A stretch of DNA of 64,000 bases from Acanthornis magna (lineage: Eukaryota > Chordata > Aves > Passeriformes > Acanthizidae): contig JAWUZG010000004.1 of assembly GCA_036785705.1 (NCBI GenBank), forward strand, positions 10,264,501 through 10,328,500. The letters are read 5' to 3'. The position numbers were made by a program, and so were the translations under genes. Each line of letters begins with the position of its first letter. The first letter of the stretch is position 1. The notes beneath the pieces are model-generated. The model did not search any database. It was not told the origin of the DNA and worked only from the letters and a program-made list of their open reading frames with translations. This document shows, piece by piece, positions 11,681 to 25,098 of the stretch.

Positions 11681-12560
11681 TTCTTTTTAGAACTCACAGA
11701 AATGTGAGTCTGTCTCTCACAGAAATGCTCTGTAAGGGCCTTGCAGGCTAAAGGGCGTCAGTGCTTCTGTCGCTGGAGAAGTCATTGCAGGATGAAGGGC
11801 AAGAGCGTGTAAGTGTACTCAAACATTTCTGAAGGCTATTGTTCAGGGCTTTGTGCAAATATGTGAGATTCATCCTAGGATGTCTGGGGGAAGACCCAAA
11901 GATAGAAGAGGTGTGTCTCTGAATTGGGGAAGGAAGCAGCATGGAAACAGAAAAAGGAAATCATGGGCTCATGGGAAAGTTCACTTTAGAGAGGATGTCA
12001 GGAGGTCCCTAGTGAAGCCTCGTGCTGAAAACAACATCAGAAAGTGTGACAATGTAGTTCAGGGCTCACTAAGGCCTTTTCTGGAGAAGCCTCAGGGGTG
12101 CAGACAACACAGTTCCTCTGGGCGCTTTGCTCCTCTCTATACTGTTCCCATAGGGAAAATGGTTGCCTTTCTCTCCAGTGTAGACTTGTCTTGTTTCAGG
12201 TGAGGTCTACTCCTTCTCATCCTACCATCATGCAGTGCTGTGGAGAACCTGGCTCCATCTTCTCAACATGTAAGTTGTGGGCCTGCTACAAAGATCTGCT
12301 CTGGACCCTCATCTGGGCACTGAAAAGCCACATCCATACTATTCAGATTCATGGTATGCCTGCACCATATGCAGGACATGGTCATTTGCTGCTTGCCTTG
12401 CCGCAGGGCACCCTCCTCATAGCTCCTTTGGTACATCTGACTGAGAATGAAGGAGATGGACTGTTTCTGGATTGGGGCAAACAGCTGGAAGAGACATCTG
12501 GATGTCACCATGTTCAGACAGAATCACCTAGAAAACACTGCCCAGGACAGCATGAATAGA
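11681..12560. other. Unclassified GC-richer block with overlapping open frames
   Basis: This block follows directly after the 5' end of the antisense CR1 copy and is noticeably richer in GC than the neighbourhood. It contains the longest frames of the window on the plus strand (11853-12203; 12098-12559, which from its first ATG at 12230 is 109 codons) and an 82-codon frame on the minus strand at 12263-12511. None shows a domain, signal peptide or membrane segment that I recognise. A TTTCAG/GTGAGG sequence at about 12195-12205 looks like a splice site, but nothing confirms it. It could be an ERV or other repeat remnant, part of a lncRNA, or a decayed retrocopy. Confidence 0.35.
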
Positions 12561-13488
12561 GCTGAGCTCTGTGTGTAAAATCAACTACAGCTGGAAATAA
12601 TACTGACATGAATTTTATGCTGTTTAAGCTTTAAAAATGAAAGTTTATGATGGTAAAGAATTTTCAATATTCTTATTGAAGTCCAAAGCCTTACCAATGA
12701 GATTGGTAAGTGAGGTGTTCTGGATGTTCAGAGAACAATCCTCATTAAAATTGCTAGTGATCTGGTTTCCATGAAATTAGGGTAAGATTCCTTTCTCAAG
12801 TTTCTTTACTGAAAGTTTCTTGGCAACTTGTGTATGTGAGTAGGCTGAGAAGGCAGATGGAGCCATCCCAATTGAAGGCCAGATAATTTCTTTGGACTAC
12901 AAAATGTATTAACAAAACACTGAGGTTCAGTTTCCTTACAGAAAGAAAAAGGAAACATAATACCTTTTTTACTTGTTTCAGGTTTGATTTAAATCCTTCC
13001 ACAAACCTGGTTGTAAATGTAATCTTGATCATATTTTATCTTCCATGTTGTCTCTTAGCTTAACGTTTTTATTCTTGTTTTTTTAAATTACTTTTTTCTT
13101 GCTTTTTTTTTTTCAAAAGTGGAGAAATAAATGTAGCAGCTTAAATGTAGAAGGTCATTAGAGAGGATTTTAGGCACCTAGCTTCAAAACTCACTTGTCA
13201 TTTAAATTTATAACATTTTCCCTCTGCTTCTGAATTATTCCCAGCTAAAATTTTATACCAGTGAAGCTTCATAGATGTTATTCCATCTGCTGCTGAGTAT
13301 GCTTATAGCAGCAACCACCAGTTCATTAGGGCCATCTTCCCATTTTTTCCTAGCCAGTAGGCATGCTTGAAGCTTGTTTGAAATGCTATCCCTTCTCTCT
13401 TCCCCTTTGTAAGGCAAAACTAGTTGGACAAGGACTTTTTTGTTCTGCTGGTACTACCTGCTGTTATTTCACAGACGACTAGCTATAA
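12561..13488. other. Non-coding stretch, nothing recognised
   Basis: AT-rich DNA with T-tracts near 13079-13115. The 78-codon minus-strand frame at 12796-13032 has no recognisable features. Confidence 0.6.
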
Positions 13489-13991
13489 CACACATAAAAT
13501 GATGAAGACTTCATCTTACATTTTCTTTACATATTCAAGTATTTAAGCCCTTTTTTATGTCACTTTGGAAGGGCTCTAACTGGAAAATAGGATATTCGTG
13601 AATATGTATGAGGCTCCCTTACCCAAACTAATTTAAGCTAATTCAGGAAAAGCAGATGGTTTCTTCACCTGTGCATCACAAGCAGTCTGACTGTGTGCTC
13701 ATTCCTTGCACTGACAACAAGACTGCCACAGCTCTCTCGTGGCCTCATTTCTACATCCGAGTCAGGCAAGACAGTGCTGAGACATTGAGCTCATCCAAAC
13801 TAAGACGTGACACTTCAGGGTGTGGATGTGCAGCTGTGTGCCCTGACAGCTTTGGAAGTCAAGCAACGAAGTACCTCTGGAATATAGGCAAAGTACCTGA
13901 TGGTTGTCCGAGGTTTTTCAATGTCATTTAAAGACTGGGATGATTCCCATTTCTCACCTTACATTGCATTCAACTAAGTCCACTTTTGGGT
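13489..13991 (+). repeat. Duplicated ~503-bp segment, copy B
   Basis: This is the second, direct copy of the segment at 5103-5608, about 8.4 kb downstream of the first. Homology starts at CACACATAA and ends at CACTTTTGGGT, with unrelated flanks on both sides. The 5' palindrome-like start is perfect here (GATGAA-GAC-TTCATC, one base different from copy A). It carries the same ATG-started 91-codon frame at 13656-13931. The unrelated flanks mean the duplication unit is just this segment. No target duplications or transposon ends are seen. Confidence 0.85.
13656..13931 (+). other. 91-codon open frame inside duplicated segment copy B, unassigned
   Basis: This is the counterpart of the frame at 5273-5548, with three amino-acid differences and the same start and stop. 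The protein family is not recognised. Lack of synonymous change between the copies argues against protein-level constraint, but the numbers are too small to be decisive. Confidence 0.25.
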
Positions 13992-15263
13992 TTCTTGGGT
14001 CTAGCCTAGATGCCAAACTCCATGCTAGGAATCCTATACAAGAATGTTTTCACAAACTGTGATGAAGAAAAGAGTATATGACTGCTTTGTCAATATTAGC
14101 AATAACCACACTAGGTGATCATATGGGCTTTTGTAGATCACATTCTTAGCAATCTATTTCTTCACAGGTATTGTAAATTCAGTCAAGCATCAGTCATCCT
14201 ATTAATTACTTCATACAAGCTGTGGCATAAAACCAGCCTTTGTCTTTAATCCCCGGATTGAAGCCCAGGCTTCACATAGCTGTACTGAAACCAATTTTTC
14301 TGGCACCCAGGACATGCCTTAAGTATTTATCCTGATTAGCACGTTTGTTAATTCTTTAATGCTCTATGATCATAATTTTTATGGTCTTGTAAATTTTAAT
14401 CTTGAACCCTCCTGATAATGTAAATAAAATTGGATATGATAGTTCAGCAGTGTAAATTAATAAAGTATGTTAAAGTTTTTCAAGAGGATCAAGTTCAAAG
14501 TCTCATTGCAAAGTGCTAAACGTCTTCCAGTTCTATTTGTGTGAGTAATGGGAGCAAGGATATTGTGCCCAAGTCCTAATTAATTTGGCCATAAACTTTT
14601 AAAAATCAATCAAAAGTCAGGAGAAATCAATGATAGTGTAACCAAAAAGTAGTTCTGAAGCTAAGTAACTGTTTAAATTCCTAGGTGAAGCAATTACAAT
14701 TTTTCTCAGACTTGCTGTATATTTGCAGTGCTTTTCCACTCAGTCATGCCAATGTACACAGGTACCTATGCATGAGATAACATATTCTACCTCTGTTAAC
14801 ATAAATAGAACTTACTAGTTCATCGGAAATCTAACAAATTCATTAACATAAGCAGTCATTATGCCAGCAAAATAATTGGATTGTGTATTCATTTTGTAAC
14901 TGCAGCTATACATTTGTGAATATTTAAATTATTTACTATGACTACAAAAGTAGTATTAGAATCCTTGCAGACACCACTTGTATCATCATTCCTTCAGGTT
15001 AAATCCATTTAGAAGAAATCCACAGAGAACGTAAAAGGTACATTTGTGCTGGAGTTCTTGTAGAGAGGAGAAAACACAAAGCTGTGTGTATCTCTTGTAT
15101 TTGTGACCAATCTGACTATGGCAAGAGAAGTTTGACCACTTGCTGAATTAAAAACTGCCACACCCTGCTGTCCTCATGGAAGAGGTGCTGCTTCTAAGAG
15201 TTGTGAAAAACTAAAACCCTTCTTGAACATTTCTGGTCACTGAAAGTGTCTAATTCAAATTAT
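13992..15263. other. Non-coding stretch, nothing recognised
   Basis: No gene, RNA gene or repeat was identified. Confidence 0.6.
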
Positions 15264-15350
15264 GGAATCACAGAACCATTAAGGTGGAAAAGACCTTTAA
15301 GATCATCAAGTCCAACAGTCAATCTAGCACAACCCCCATGTAGTGGTGGC
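15264..15350 (-). mobile_element. CR1 3'-end fragment, antisense
   Basis: The plus strand reads as the reverse complement of a CR1 3' terminus: GAATCACAGAACCATTAAGG, then AAAAGACCTTTAAGATCATC and AAGTCCAAC. About 85 bases remain, and CR1 copies are usually severely 5'-truncated. The wording differs from the tail at 43264, so it belongs to another CR1 subfamily. Confidence 0.85.
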
Positions 15351-18300
15351 ATTAAAGGTTAAAAGTGAAATACATCCAGGGTGGAGATAAAATCTGTGAT
15401 CTGTTTTTATAGAATGAACATTTAATAACAAAATGAAAAATATATTAAGAGATTTACAAAAATCAATAAAAATTTAAAAAAAGAGGATCTGTTCTGTGCT
15501 TTTGTTAATTAAAATCTCATGGCACATCAAATGTGTGCAGAAATCAGAGCATATCAGTGCTGTCTATTTATATAAACAGAGCTATCTGATTCGTGCTATC
15601 TGAGAAACATTTTAGATTAATTCATTTAATTTTGAAAGATCTGTTTAAAAAATCAATTAACTGTCAGTGGAAAAATGACTTGGAACTCTTGCTATTCTAA
15701 ATGTCTCCATCCATTGATGTCTAGTTAGGCTTTGCATTTCAGCATAAATATACCCTCACACAGTGCTAGAAAACGTGATGATTAGATCACACGTTGGAGA
15801 TACAGGCACAATTCTCTTAGGAGAATCAACCTGAGTGTTATGTGTGTCAAAACTGGTGTAAAACTACACTGTTTGCAGCGAAAGTGGAGTTGTCTACTTC
15901 CATAGCCTTACACTTCTGAAGTCCCATGGGCATAGGTATCACTAAGCATGCTCAAGAAAATAATGTTTAGCTCATGATAATAATGGAAATAATATCTTTA
16001 AACCCTCCAATAAATACTGAGCTCAGTCTACTCATATATTTCTTATAGCTCAACGCATCTTTATTAGATGGCCCAACAAGGGAGATACATGAGCATCTAA
16101 CTTGTGAACCATGATAAAATTGGAAAATTAAGCTATTTAGTATTTTAAAAACATTTCATACACCCATATCTAAGTATCAACATTGTGGAGTTTTTTAGGC
16201 TTTCAGCTTGTGATTTTTGTGTTTGTAGTGTGTCATTTAGCCAACTAAACCTCAGCTAAATTCTTTCTGTTGACTTGACTGTTGCAATTTACTGAAAAAG
16301 GCAACAAAGATTGTTATTATTAGGAGTTTCAAGTGAAGAAAGACAGAAAAACTTCTGGTTTTGTAGACAAAAACCATAAAGGCATGTCAACTGTTACTCT
16401 GTGAATAACACTTCGATCTTCTAGCTAATTATTATATGTGCATTTAAAAATGAGATTATCTCCACCTTTATGACTAATGTATTAGAGCATTTATAGTCCT
16501 TTTGTGCTGCTTTTCTGACCTGTCTTTAGTCAATTTTACAAGCAACTGATGAGATGTCAGTCTTTGTCAACCCAGAAATAAGATGGTTGTTGACACTGGG
16601 GTTTTCTCATTGATTAAATTGTCATGGTGTATTCACAGCCTAAATGCTGCCTTCTGGTCACTGTCCTTTTCTTGTGTGGAAAATGACCTTTGTGAATAAT
16701 TGCATGCCCCAGATGTGTCAAAATGAGGAGGATGCAGAAATCCAAAGTGGTAACCCCATAGAAAGCATTTGGCCACTGATTATCTTGTAAACAGGGGGGA
16801 GGAGCAAAAAAGAACCAGAAATAGTTTTTTGCCAGTTTATCATTGAAAGGTAATTTAAGGTCCATTTTAGAAATTTTATTTGTACATTGTATTTTGCTTT
16901 AGAATATTTTAATGATTCCCTTTTATTGCTTGCAAGGATAAGTCTAAGTAATTTTTTGAGCCACAGGTCCAGTCATTGCAACAGTAAGTCTGTTTTTAAA
17001 CTACTTATATGCTTCTATTTGTGAGGTTATCAATGACTTAAAGGAAATTTATAGTTTTAAGACTACTATATTTGATGCCAATATGGAAACATCCCTAAGA
17101 GTCATTATTTTGAGTGGGAATTTCTGGAATATAGTGTATTCTGGCTGCACTCCAACATCCTTCAATTTATCATCTGACCTGTAGGACTTAAATGGGATGT
17201 CAGTGAAATGATATAGCATTTCTTCCTTTACATTGCTGAATTATCCACCCTCAGAACTGGGCAAAACTTTGCAACTAATAATTCTTCTATGAAAATAATT
17301 TACCTGATGCAATTAAAGACTTTCCTTGCAACTTTGTTGACTGAACAGAAACTTCACAAAAACAAAGCAGACGGGTAGGTTGGAAGACTTGCAGGAGTGC
17401 TTGTTTTCCTGCCTACTCACATACCAGTCCAATGACTGACACGTGGTTTCCCTGGCTCCCTGAAATCCCACCTGTCTGGGTGTGGGCTGCCCAAGTGCCT
17501 GGGAGAGCTGGCTAACTTATAGTACAACTGGTAGTACGCAGGAATGCCACAGCTCTGTGGACAACATAGGCTGCATGGTTTACTGGGCAGACCGTTTCCT
17601 GGCTGACGATGTATTTTTCTGGATCTCTGCTCAGAAAATAGGCATGGTCCCAGTTCCCTGAGCTAGCTGGGTAGATCTAGATTGCTGGCCTGCAAATGAC
17701 GGAAAAAATGGATTCTCCCTGCTCTAAAACAAGTTTTTCTCAAAATATTATTTTTCTTTAAAATTCACCGTTTCCATGCTTCATTCTGATTCAAAATGAA
17801 AAAAATGCATCAAATTTTAAAATTTCTGCAGGGTGAAAACTCAAATTCCAGAATCAAATAACATTTCAATGAATAAAGGAATTGATTACAATAGACAAAA
17901 GCCAGAATCAAACAAGTAAACAAATCAGGTGAAAATCAAGGCATTTTTATTTAGGAAAGGAAATCACAACTACTCCTATAAATGTGGAGGAACATTCAGA
18001 GTTGTAACCTAACTGTAACTGCAGAGTCACACGGTAACCATGTACTCACAGTTCACAGGCCTTCTATGTTGTGACTTCTCCAGAAGATGATATATTCATT
18101 CCTCTCAATCATACCAGAACAGTCTTTTATGCAGCAGTGAAGTAGGAAAATACCTAAGAACAACTTCTTCATATGCACACAGTGCCTCTGCTTCTACATA
18201 CCACAGATGCACATATACATGACACTGTCACAAGAATCAAACACCAGTAAAGTAATTTTTTTTTGTTTTTTCATATATGCTAGGCCAGGATCAATGTTTA

Positions 18301-19472
18301 CTTCTGAGAGGATGATGTAGGTCATAGAGCATCTTGAGAAATTACCTCATTCAGATACAAGACAGAAAGCAACCCTCCATCTTATTTTGGAGTGTCATCT
18401 ATTTGGAAGATACACTGCTAAACTAATAATATGCAAAACCTGTTCCTGAATCCTATTACTTATTTGTATAATTTAATAGAAAGAAAGGAATATTCCATAA
18501 AGCAACTGAATGACAAAAGGTATTAAAGAATTTTTTTTTTTTTGTTGATCTGATTGATGGCTATATTTGGGGTTGAAATACCAAAACAATTCAAAGTTGA
18601 GGTATTGCCTCACTGATTTTTTTGTTCGTGGTCCACCGAGTGAGGAAGCACATTCAGTCAATCAAGCAGAAATTATAAGGCCATATATACGCTATCATGT
18701 TAGGTTTTGCTAGGATTCCAACTTTTCTATTTAGTCTTTGGGGCATATAGAAGAATTCACACAGTTTTTATCTCTGTGAAATGGAAGAGTTACACTGACG
18801 ACAAAACTTTAACACATTCTAGTTGATAGGGCTGCTTAGGCCTCTGCACCTGCAGAGCATTTTCTCATGCAGACGTGGCTCCCAGGGATCACAACACGAT
18901 GTACATTGTTCCCAGAATTGACTTCTTGCTGCTAAACTTGCCCTCACAACTTTAACAAATACTTTGTGGGGGAATGAGTGGATAGAGGATATGGGGGAGG
19001 AGGGGGTGGGATTCAGCACTACCTGTTCTAAGGCTGACATCAGCTTAAGGCTTCAAACTGCTGAGAAGACAGTAGTCATGACCTTGATCTCTCAGCAAAA
19101 AGTTGCACTAATATCACAGTAGTTCTGGGCTCCTGTCATGATCTGACGTGGGATTCAGTCAACTATCATCATAAATGGGAACTGCAGCAGGGCATAGAGC
19201 CCAGGGTACCAGAATGAGTTACTCCACTGTGTCTTGACAACATTGGCCATCCAAGCAACACTATAATTAATCAGGGATACACTTAAGGAATAGAACATGT
19301 ACAGAATAGACATTCACAGGTATATTTGGACGTGATTGTTGTTCAGTAGGAAGTTTTTAAGGGCCTCCTTAAGCAGGATATATCTAGGTGAGACTCAGTC
19401 ATCGGTTTACTCAAACTAAATGGCAGGACTCAGATACAAACAATCCAGAAGAAAACTGTGAAGGCTTGTCAG
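15351..19472. other. Non-coding stretch, nothing recognised
   Basis: No assignable gene. Slightly GC-richer pieces occur at about 17380-17640 and 18820-19260, the second including a G-rich patch at about 18990-19010. The minus-strand frames at 16614-16865 and 18819-19040 have no recognisable domains. These could be old repeats or conserved non-coding DNA, which only alignment could show. Confidence 0.55.
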
Positions 19473-19531
19473 AACAAACAAACAAACAAACAAACAAACA
19501 AACAAACAAACAAACAAACAAACAAACAAAC
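19473..19531 (+). repeat. (AAAC)n microsatellite
   Basis: About 14-15 uninterrupted copies of the AAAC tetranucleotide. On the minus strand it forces the reading CLFV repeated, which produces the two spurious frames at 19416-19660. Long pure tetranucleotide arrays are usually length-polymorphic. Confidence 0.95.
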
Positions 19532-22500
19532 CAATACAAAACACCTGAGGAAAAAGGGTGAATTTATATACAGTGATGTAATTGGTGGGAGAAGGGGGAA
19601 AGCACAGCTTATTTGTAAACAATAACCAACTAATTGAAATATTGTGTAGAACAAATACATTTATTGGGGTGTTTAGAAGTTATATGTAAAGGTCAAATTG
19701 CCTCTACCCTTGTGAATATCTCTGTAACCACTTCTGTAGCAAATATGGTATTTGTCCACCCTTTGGTGGCAGATTGCATATCTCTTTTAAAGCACAATTA
19801 AATGGAATGGCACTTTGACAAACACATAGAAAATATCCGTGAAAATTATTTTCTGGAAGTTGCATGGAATACAGATATAACACATGCTAGTCTTGTTTTC
19901 ATTTGAACATTAAAATATTGAAGTCATCTAACATTTTCTTGGTAGCAAATGATGTTGTATGACTCAAATTTTACTCTAGCTCTGCACTTATAATGTACCT
20001 ACTCACGACAAATAGAAAATTATTAAATTCTGTAGTCCCACCCTCAGAAAATTGAATGGAACTTTCATACCAGTCATTTGGTTTTAGTAGTCATTTATGG
20101 GAGCCTTAAAAGGCTAAAAGCTTTTCTTGCTTATTATGTACATATTCTGCATATAGATTATTTACATGTGAAATGCTGCCTCAAATACACTTAGCTGTAT
20201 TCTTTCAGAAAAATATATATTGGACTTCTGTGACTGAGGAAGACTTAAACATATTTGTGTTCTCATTTGCATTGCTGCAATTTGGCTGCTGCTTTAGCAG
20301 TAATGTTTTAAAAATTATATGGAAACAATTCATTGTTTCCTCTTCCGGTGCATTTTAATACAGTCTAAAGGTTCTAATTCATGTTCCTCCCTATCAATAT
20401 TTCACTAAATTTCACTAAGTGTAAATGCTGCATTAGGAACAATGAGCTTTTAGAGCATCTCTGCTTCAAGCAGAGAAGAACTAAACTTGTTTGGGTGACA
20501 TCCAGGCACAGCACTCTACAGATTCAGTAAGTTACTGTACTTCATAGAGGTTAAGAATAATGCTTCTTGTTTTCAAAGGAGACTGGTTTTTAGTCTTCCA
20601 TTAGTATCCCTACTGATATCTATTTTATTATTACAACATTCCTTAAATGCTGCTGGTTTTGCTCATGACTTCTTTTATCCCTAAATCTTACAATAAATGA
20701 AACAAAAATATTCTTTAGAAATTTTCTTTAGAATATTTCAGAGCAGTGTTTCTGCTTTGATTGTTTTTTGTATCATACCTGAACCAACTATAATCTCATC
20801 TATATTAGAATTCAAAGAAGTATTGATTATAATATTTTGCTTAAGAATGAATTTGGTTTTGTTTTCAGAAGTGTGAATGAATCAGCTAGGGGTAAGAAAA
20901 TCATATGTCATGGCTAATTCCTAGAGGCATTATTAACTGATTACAATATCTCTTGTCATACCAACCATTGCAATATCTCTTGTCATACCAACATATGAGG
21001 GAAAGCAAAAATGGAAAAGGTGGTTTCCTAAAGGAGAAAAGAGTAAGACGGAGTACATAGATGAGAAAATGTTCTTTGTTCTGAGGGTAAAAATTTAATT
21101 CCAGACACATTTATTGGCCTACATAAAAAATAAATGTCACTAAAAAAGCCCAAAATGAAACAATGGCAATAACAGCAAATATAATAACAGTGTAATCCAA
21201 AATTGTAAAGATGTGAACTTAGCACTTGAGATGCTAATGTGATTGAGCAAATTTTTAAGCTGCATTTAGCTTACGGAGTAACAGTTGCCCAGTCCTATCT
21301 ACTGCCAAGTAAATGAGTAGCTTTCTTCATGAGGAAGTCTCTTGTGACATGTGGGTGTTCTTTGCATTTTTGACTCTTGATCCTGAAGGGTGGCTATTGT
21401 TCCTGACTATTGTCTAACCTAGAGTCCTGTGAATTATATTTTTTTCCCTGTACAGATGATACTGGTCCCTTTGAGAACCAAAAATTTTTCAAATCCTCCT
21501 CATAATGGGAAAACTTTGAGAGTTAGAGGGATTGCAATTTGACGGTACAGCAAACTTTAGATGACAAGCTTAGTCAGAACAAATGGCATAAATCCCTTCT
21601 TTACCTTACCTTTGAGTTTTGATGCTCGTGGGTCTATGCCATTTGACTATTCTCACTACAGCTTTGTGACATGCGTTCCCTGCTCCTATTACCATGCTGA
21701 CAGTTATCTTTGCTAAAAGTCTTGTAGGGCAGTATCTGTGAAGAGGAAACTAGCTGATAACGTGGTAACCAAAGAAAAGGAAGTGTTCTCTCACTGCACA
21801 GGAAAAACAGAAGTATTTAGCTGAATTGACAGCTAAAGCCTGCATCCAACTTTTAGAACTTCAAGGGACTCAATAAAGTGCTAAACTGTTGTACAACATA
21901 ATTTTGCATGTCTATGAAAAACATCTCTCCTTTTTCAATCATGTATTTTTTATAAAGTACATTAACAAGCTCAGGAAAATATTAAAAAACCATATGGGTA
22001 GAGAAAGCAACTGTTCGCAAATGACCAGAATGAATGCTTTCTACAAATAAGAAAAAAGAGTACTAACTGAGATTCAAAATGGAAATGCCATGCTATATGA
22101 GCAATTTCAAAGAGAAAGAGGAAATCTGTGATGGCTTAACAGTGAGCCCTGTGGCTTCTAACAGAGTCGGTTAAAACAAAAGAGGCAAACATTATTTCAT
22201 CACTACCAGGCATTGGCAAAAAAAAGTAAGTTCGGCTGATTTAAGCTTCTGCTGGATATTCAACAATGCACATTATGACTGTAAGTTTATATAATGTCCT
22301 AGAGACAAGATCTTCAGAACAATTTAGTGCAAATCATAAAACAAGCAAATGGCATATCTGGAAGGTATCCTCCTGTAAAATGCAGTTCAGGATGATATTT
22401 ATTGATCCCTAATTTGGTTTAGTTGCCATAATTACTTCAGTGTTGTATTACCCTATTTCATCTTTGAAGAATGTGCCATAGCCTCACTCCTGTTTTTGCT

Positions 22501-25067
22501 AAAGTACCTTTAGTCTACTATGTCCAAAAAATGGACACATTGGGCAGTAGTGATAAAATTTTTTTTTCTAGAAGGAGAAACATAAAGAGATATGAGAGAA
22601 CAGATTGAATTTGTCTTCTCCTTACCACAGAAATCATGTGGAAATGGGCTATTTTCACTCACAGTCAAAAAATTATATGGAGTCACAATGCCTGATTGTT
22701 GAACAAGATCAGCTGATCTTAAGCTTCTTCTGTTTCTCATCATTTATCATTTGCTTAATTAATCACATTTTTTACAGATTCTGAACATTAAAAGATTATA
22801 TAAATGCAGGCTGATATTCAGGATATCTACTGTAACATTGTAAAATATCAGTAAAAATGTAAATAGCTCTTTTCTGTCTGTTGTGACACACATCAAAATA
22901 ATGTAATTAATGCTGTCATAAAATGCTTAATAGAATCACTGTGATTAAAAGTTAATTCATAAGAATAGGAGACCTATTAATCTTCCATTCTAACTCATCA
23001 AGGATTAAATTAAACAGTAAGACAACAATTCTGAAGCATAAAAGTGAAATTCACCAGTAAAACTTATTTTTTTCCCTATGGTACTGTTAACTAATTTTAA
23101 AATCAGTCAAAATCTTTCTTTTATGACACAATTTCTTAAAATTATATCTCAGTATTTTGAAAGTAAAATGCAAATACTCTCTTATAAATATTGTTGGTAA
23201 TTTAATATTATCAAATCTTGTTCAATTCTTCTCTACTTTTCTGTTTTTCTCTATTGTTCTGAGGATATATGAGGATTTGGAAGGTACCATTTGGAAACTT
23301 TGGGTACTGCAATTCAACACTGCACCAGAGTATAATCTCAGAAAAGTTCAAAAAGCTGTATATACAAAAGTACATATTTTTAAACATGACTTGAGATTTG
23401 TTATTTATGTCCTTACAGATTAATTAATCTTATAAGTTGCATGAAATAAATATTTCTTGCTTATGTCAAGTTGGACTAATATTACGAGCACTTTGCAGTA
23501 CTTTGAGATCCTGTGGGTACCCAAAACTAAAACAAAACCTCTAGAAAATTGATGAAGCATCAAAATACTGAAAATGCAGTGCTCTAACCTAGTGGTAAAT
23601 AGTGGATGGAAAGGTCACTGGTTTGCAGATAAAATAGATTGAAATGAATAGAAATTACCTTTATGATGCTGAAAAGCTTGATAACTGAAATTGTGAGACA
23701 CAATTCTGTCCAGAAGCTATGTAATGAAGATTAATAAAAGTGGCAGGCCCAAGTCCTGGCTTTTGAAGTTTGAAATACAAGGCGACATTTGACAGCTGAA
23801 TTATAATAATAAAAATATAATTTGGAAAAGGAAGAAATGAATTTAAATCTTCTGTTTCCTACTCAACATTTCAAGATGTAATATAAAAATAGTCTATTAT
23901 TAAAGAATTGCTTTATGTCTTTCTAATTTTACACTGATGGATATTTTTTAAAAGGCTCACAGGTATGAGAAAGAAAATGAAGTGTAGCTTAAAAATTTCT
24001 TTGTTTTTCTGGGATGATTTTTACTAACAGAGATCTGCAGGGAAGTTGTTACTGCTTTGTACACTGACTAGAGCTCTTTTCCTTTCTGTTACCTCTGGTT
24101 TAGATTAATGCTCAAGTATCTGTTTTACTTGGATTATGCAAGAAAGGATGTTAAAGGAGGCTTGGGCAAATCAAATAACCTATGCACATAAAGCCAAAAG
24201 CCTCTGATGATCCTTGTTTCTTGAGTGTCTGGATAAGTTCTGATAATTTGGAGGATTTTTTGTCAGTAGGAATGTTTGTAGTTGCCTCCAGACAAGTTTA
24301 AAATGTATGCTCTTGTTAGTAAATAAGAAGAGCTAGTTTAAAACATCCAGATTTTGTCAGGCTGGCAGGAAAGAAAACTTTATATTGTGGTATCTTTAAA
24401 ATAGCTAGAGGGCAAGACAGAAACTATTCCAAGTCACATTGATAGAAACTCAGGAGAATGAATTAGGGCAATTTTTGCTCTCCTTTACACCAACATAAAT
24501 CTGGAGTGACTCCACTGAAATAGATAGCTAACCCTAGCATAATCAAATATAATTTCTTCCTTTTATTATTATTATAGTTAGAAAATAAGTAACAATAACT
24601 GCTGTAATTTATAATTTTGTGACCTAACGAATTTGCTCGGGGCTTCCCTTTAGAGTAGAATTTATTGATAATGTGCATTTAGCTATTATAATAGATTATC
24701 TGTTCTTTTAAACTCCTTTCTTTCATCAGGCCACATTTCATTCAACCCTGCAGCTAATTCTTTTGTTATCTCAAGCTGGGTTTCACTGTTATAGGGCAAC
24801 ACTGAGGAACCAGCTGACATATCCCTTTCTCCAAGTCTGGGCTGCAAGACAGTCTCTGTGAAGAAGGCTGTCTGTGCATATGACTTCAGGGTATGATCCA
24901 GCCTCATGTTTTTGTTGTTTAGGTTATACAACATTCACTATCCAGTTTTCACAACACATGGGAGACATGACACCTGCCCCAAGCAGTTTACAATCTAAAA
25001 TTAGATATGCTACAGTGAGTAACAAGTAATGATTTTTGTTGTGGTATAAAAACTGGTGGTCTTGTTT
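19532..25067. other. Non-coding stretch, nothing recognised except a small tandem repeat
   Basis: No gene was recognised. A 27-base unit is repeated 1.8 times at 20944-20992. The frames on both strands are short, AT-biased and without domains. Confidence 0.6.
20944..20992 (+). repeat. 27-bp tandem duplication
   Basis: The 22-base word that begins CAATATCTCTTGTCATACCA occurs at 20944 and again at 20971, separated by CATTG, with no differences. It is a recent small tandem duplication. Confidence 0.85.

Positions 25068-25097
<30 letters not shown>
25068..25097 (+). repeat. (AAAAC)n short low-complexity repeat
   Basis: About four AAAAC/CAAAA units flanked by A-runs. Confidence 0.85.

Positions 25098-25098
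<1 letters not shown>

Noticed and set aside
16614..16865. 83-codon minus-strand frame
   Set aside because: Plausible length, but no recognisable family, no splice signals that fit, and composition like the surroundings.
18990..19010. Second G-quadruplex candidate
   Set aside because: Only three clear G-runs lie close together. The fourth is too far away for a convincing structure.
19416..19660. Two minus-strand frames encoding CLFV repeats
   Set aside because: They are simply the translation of the AAAC microsatellite in a stop-free phase.
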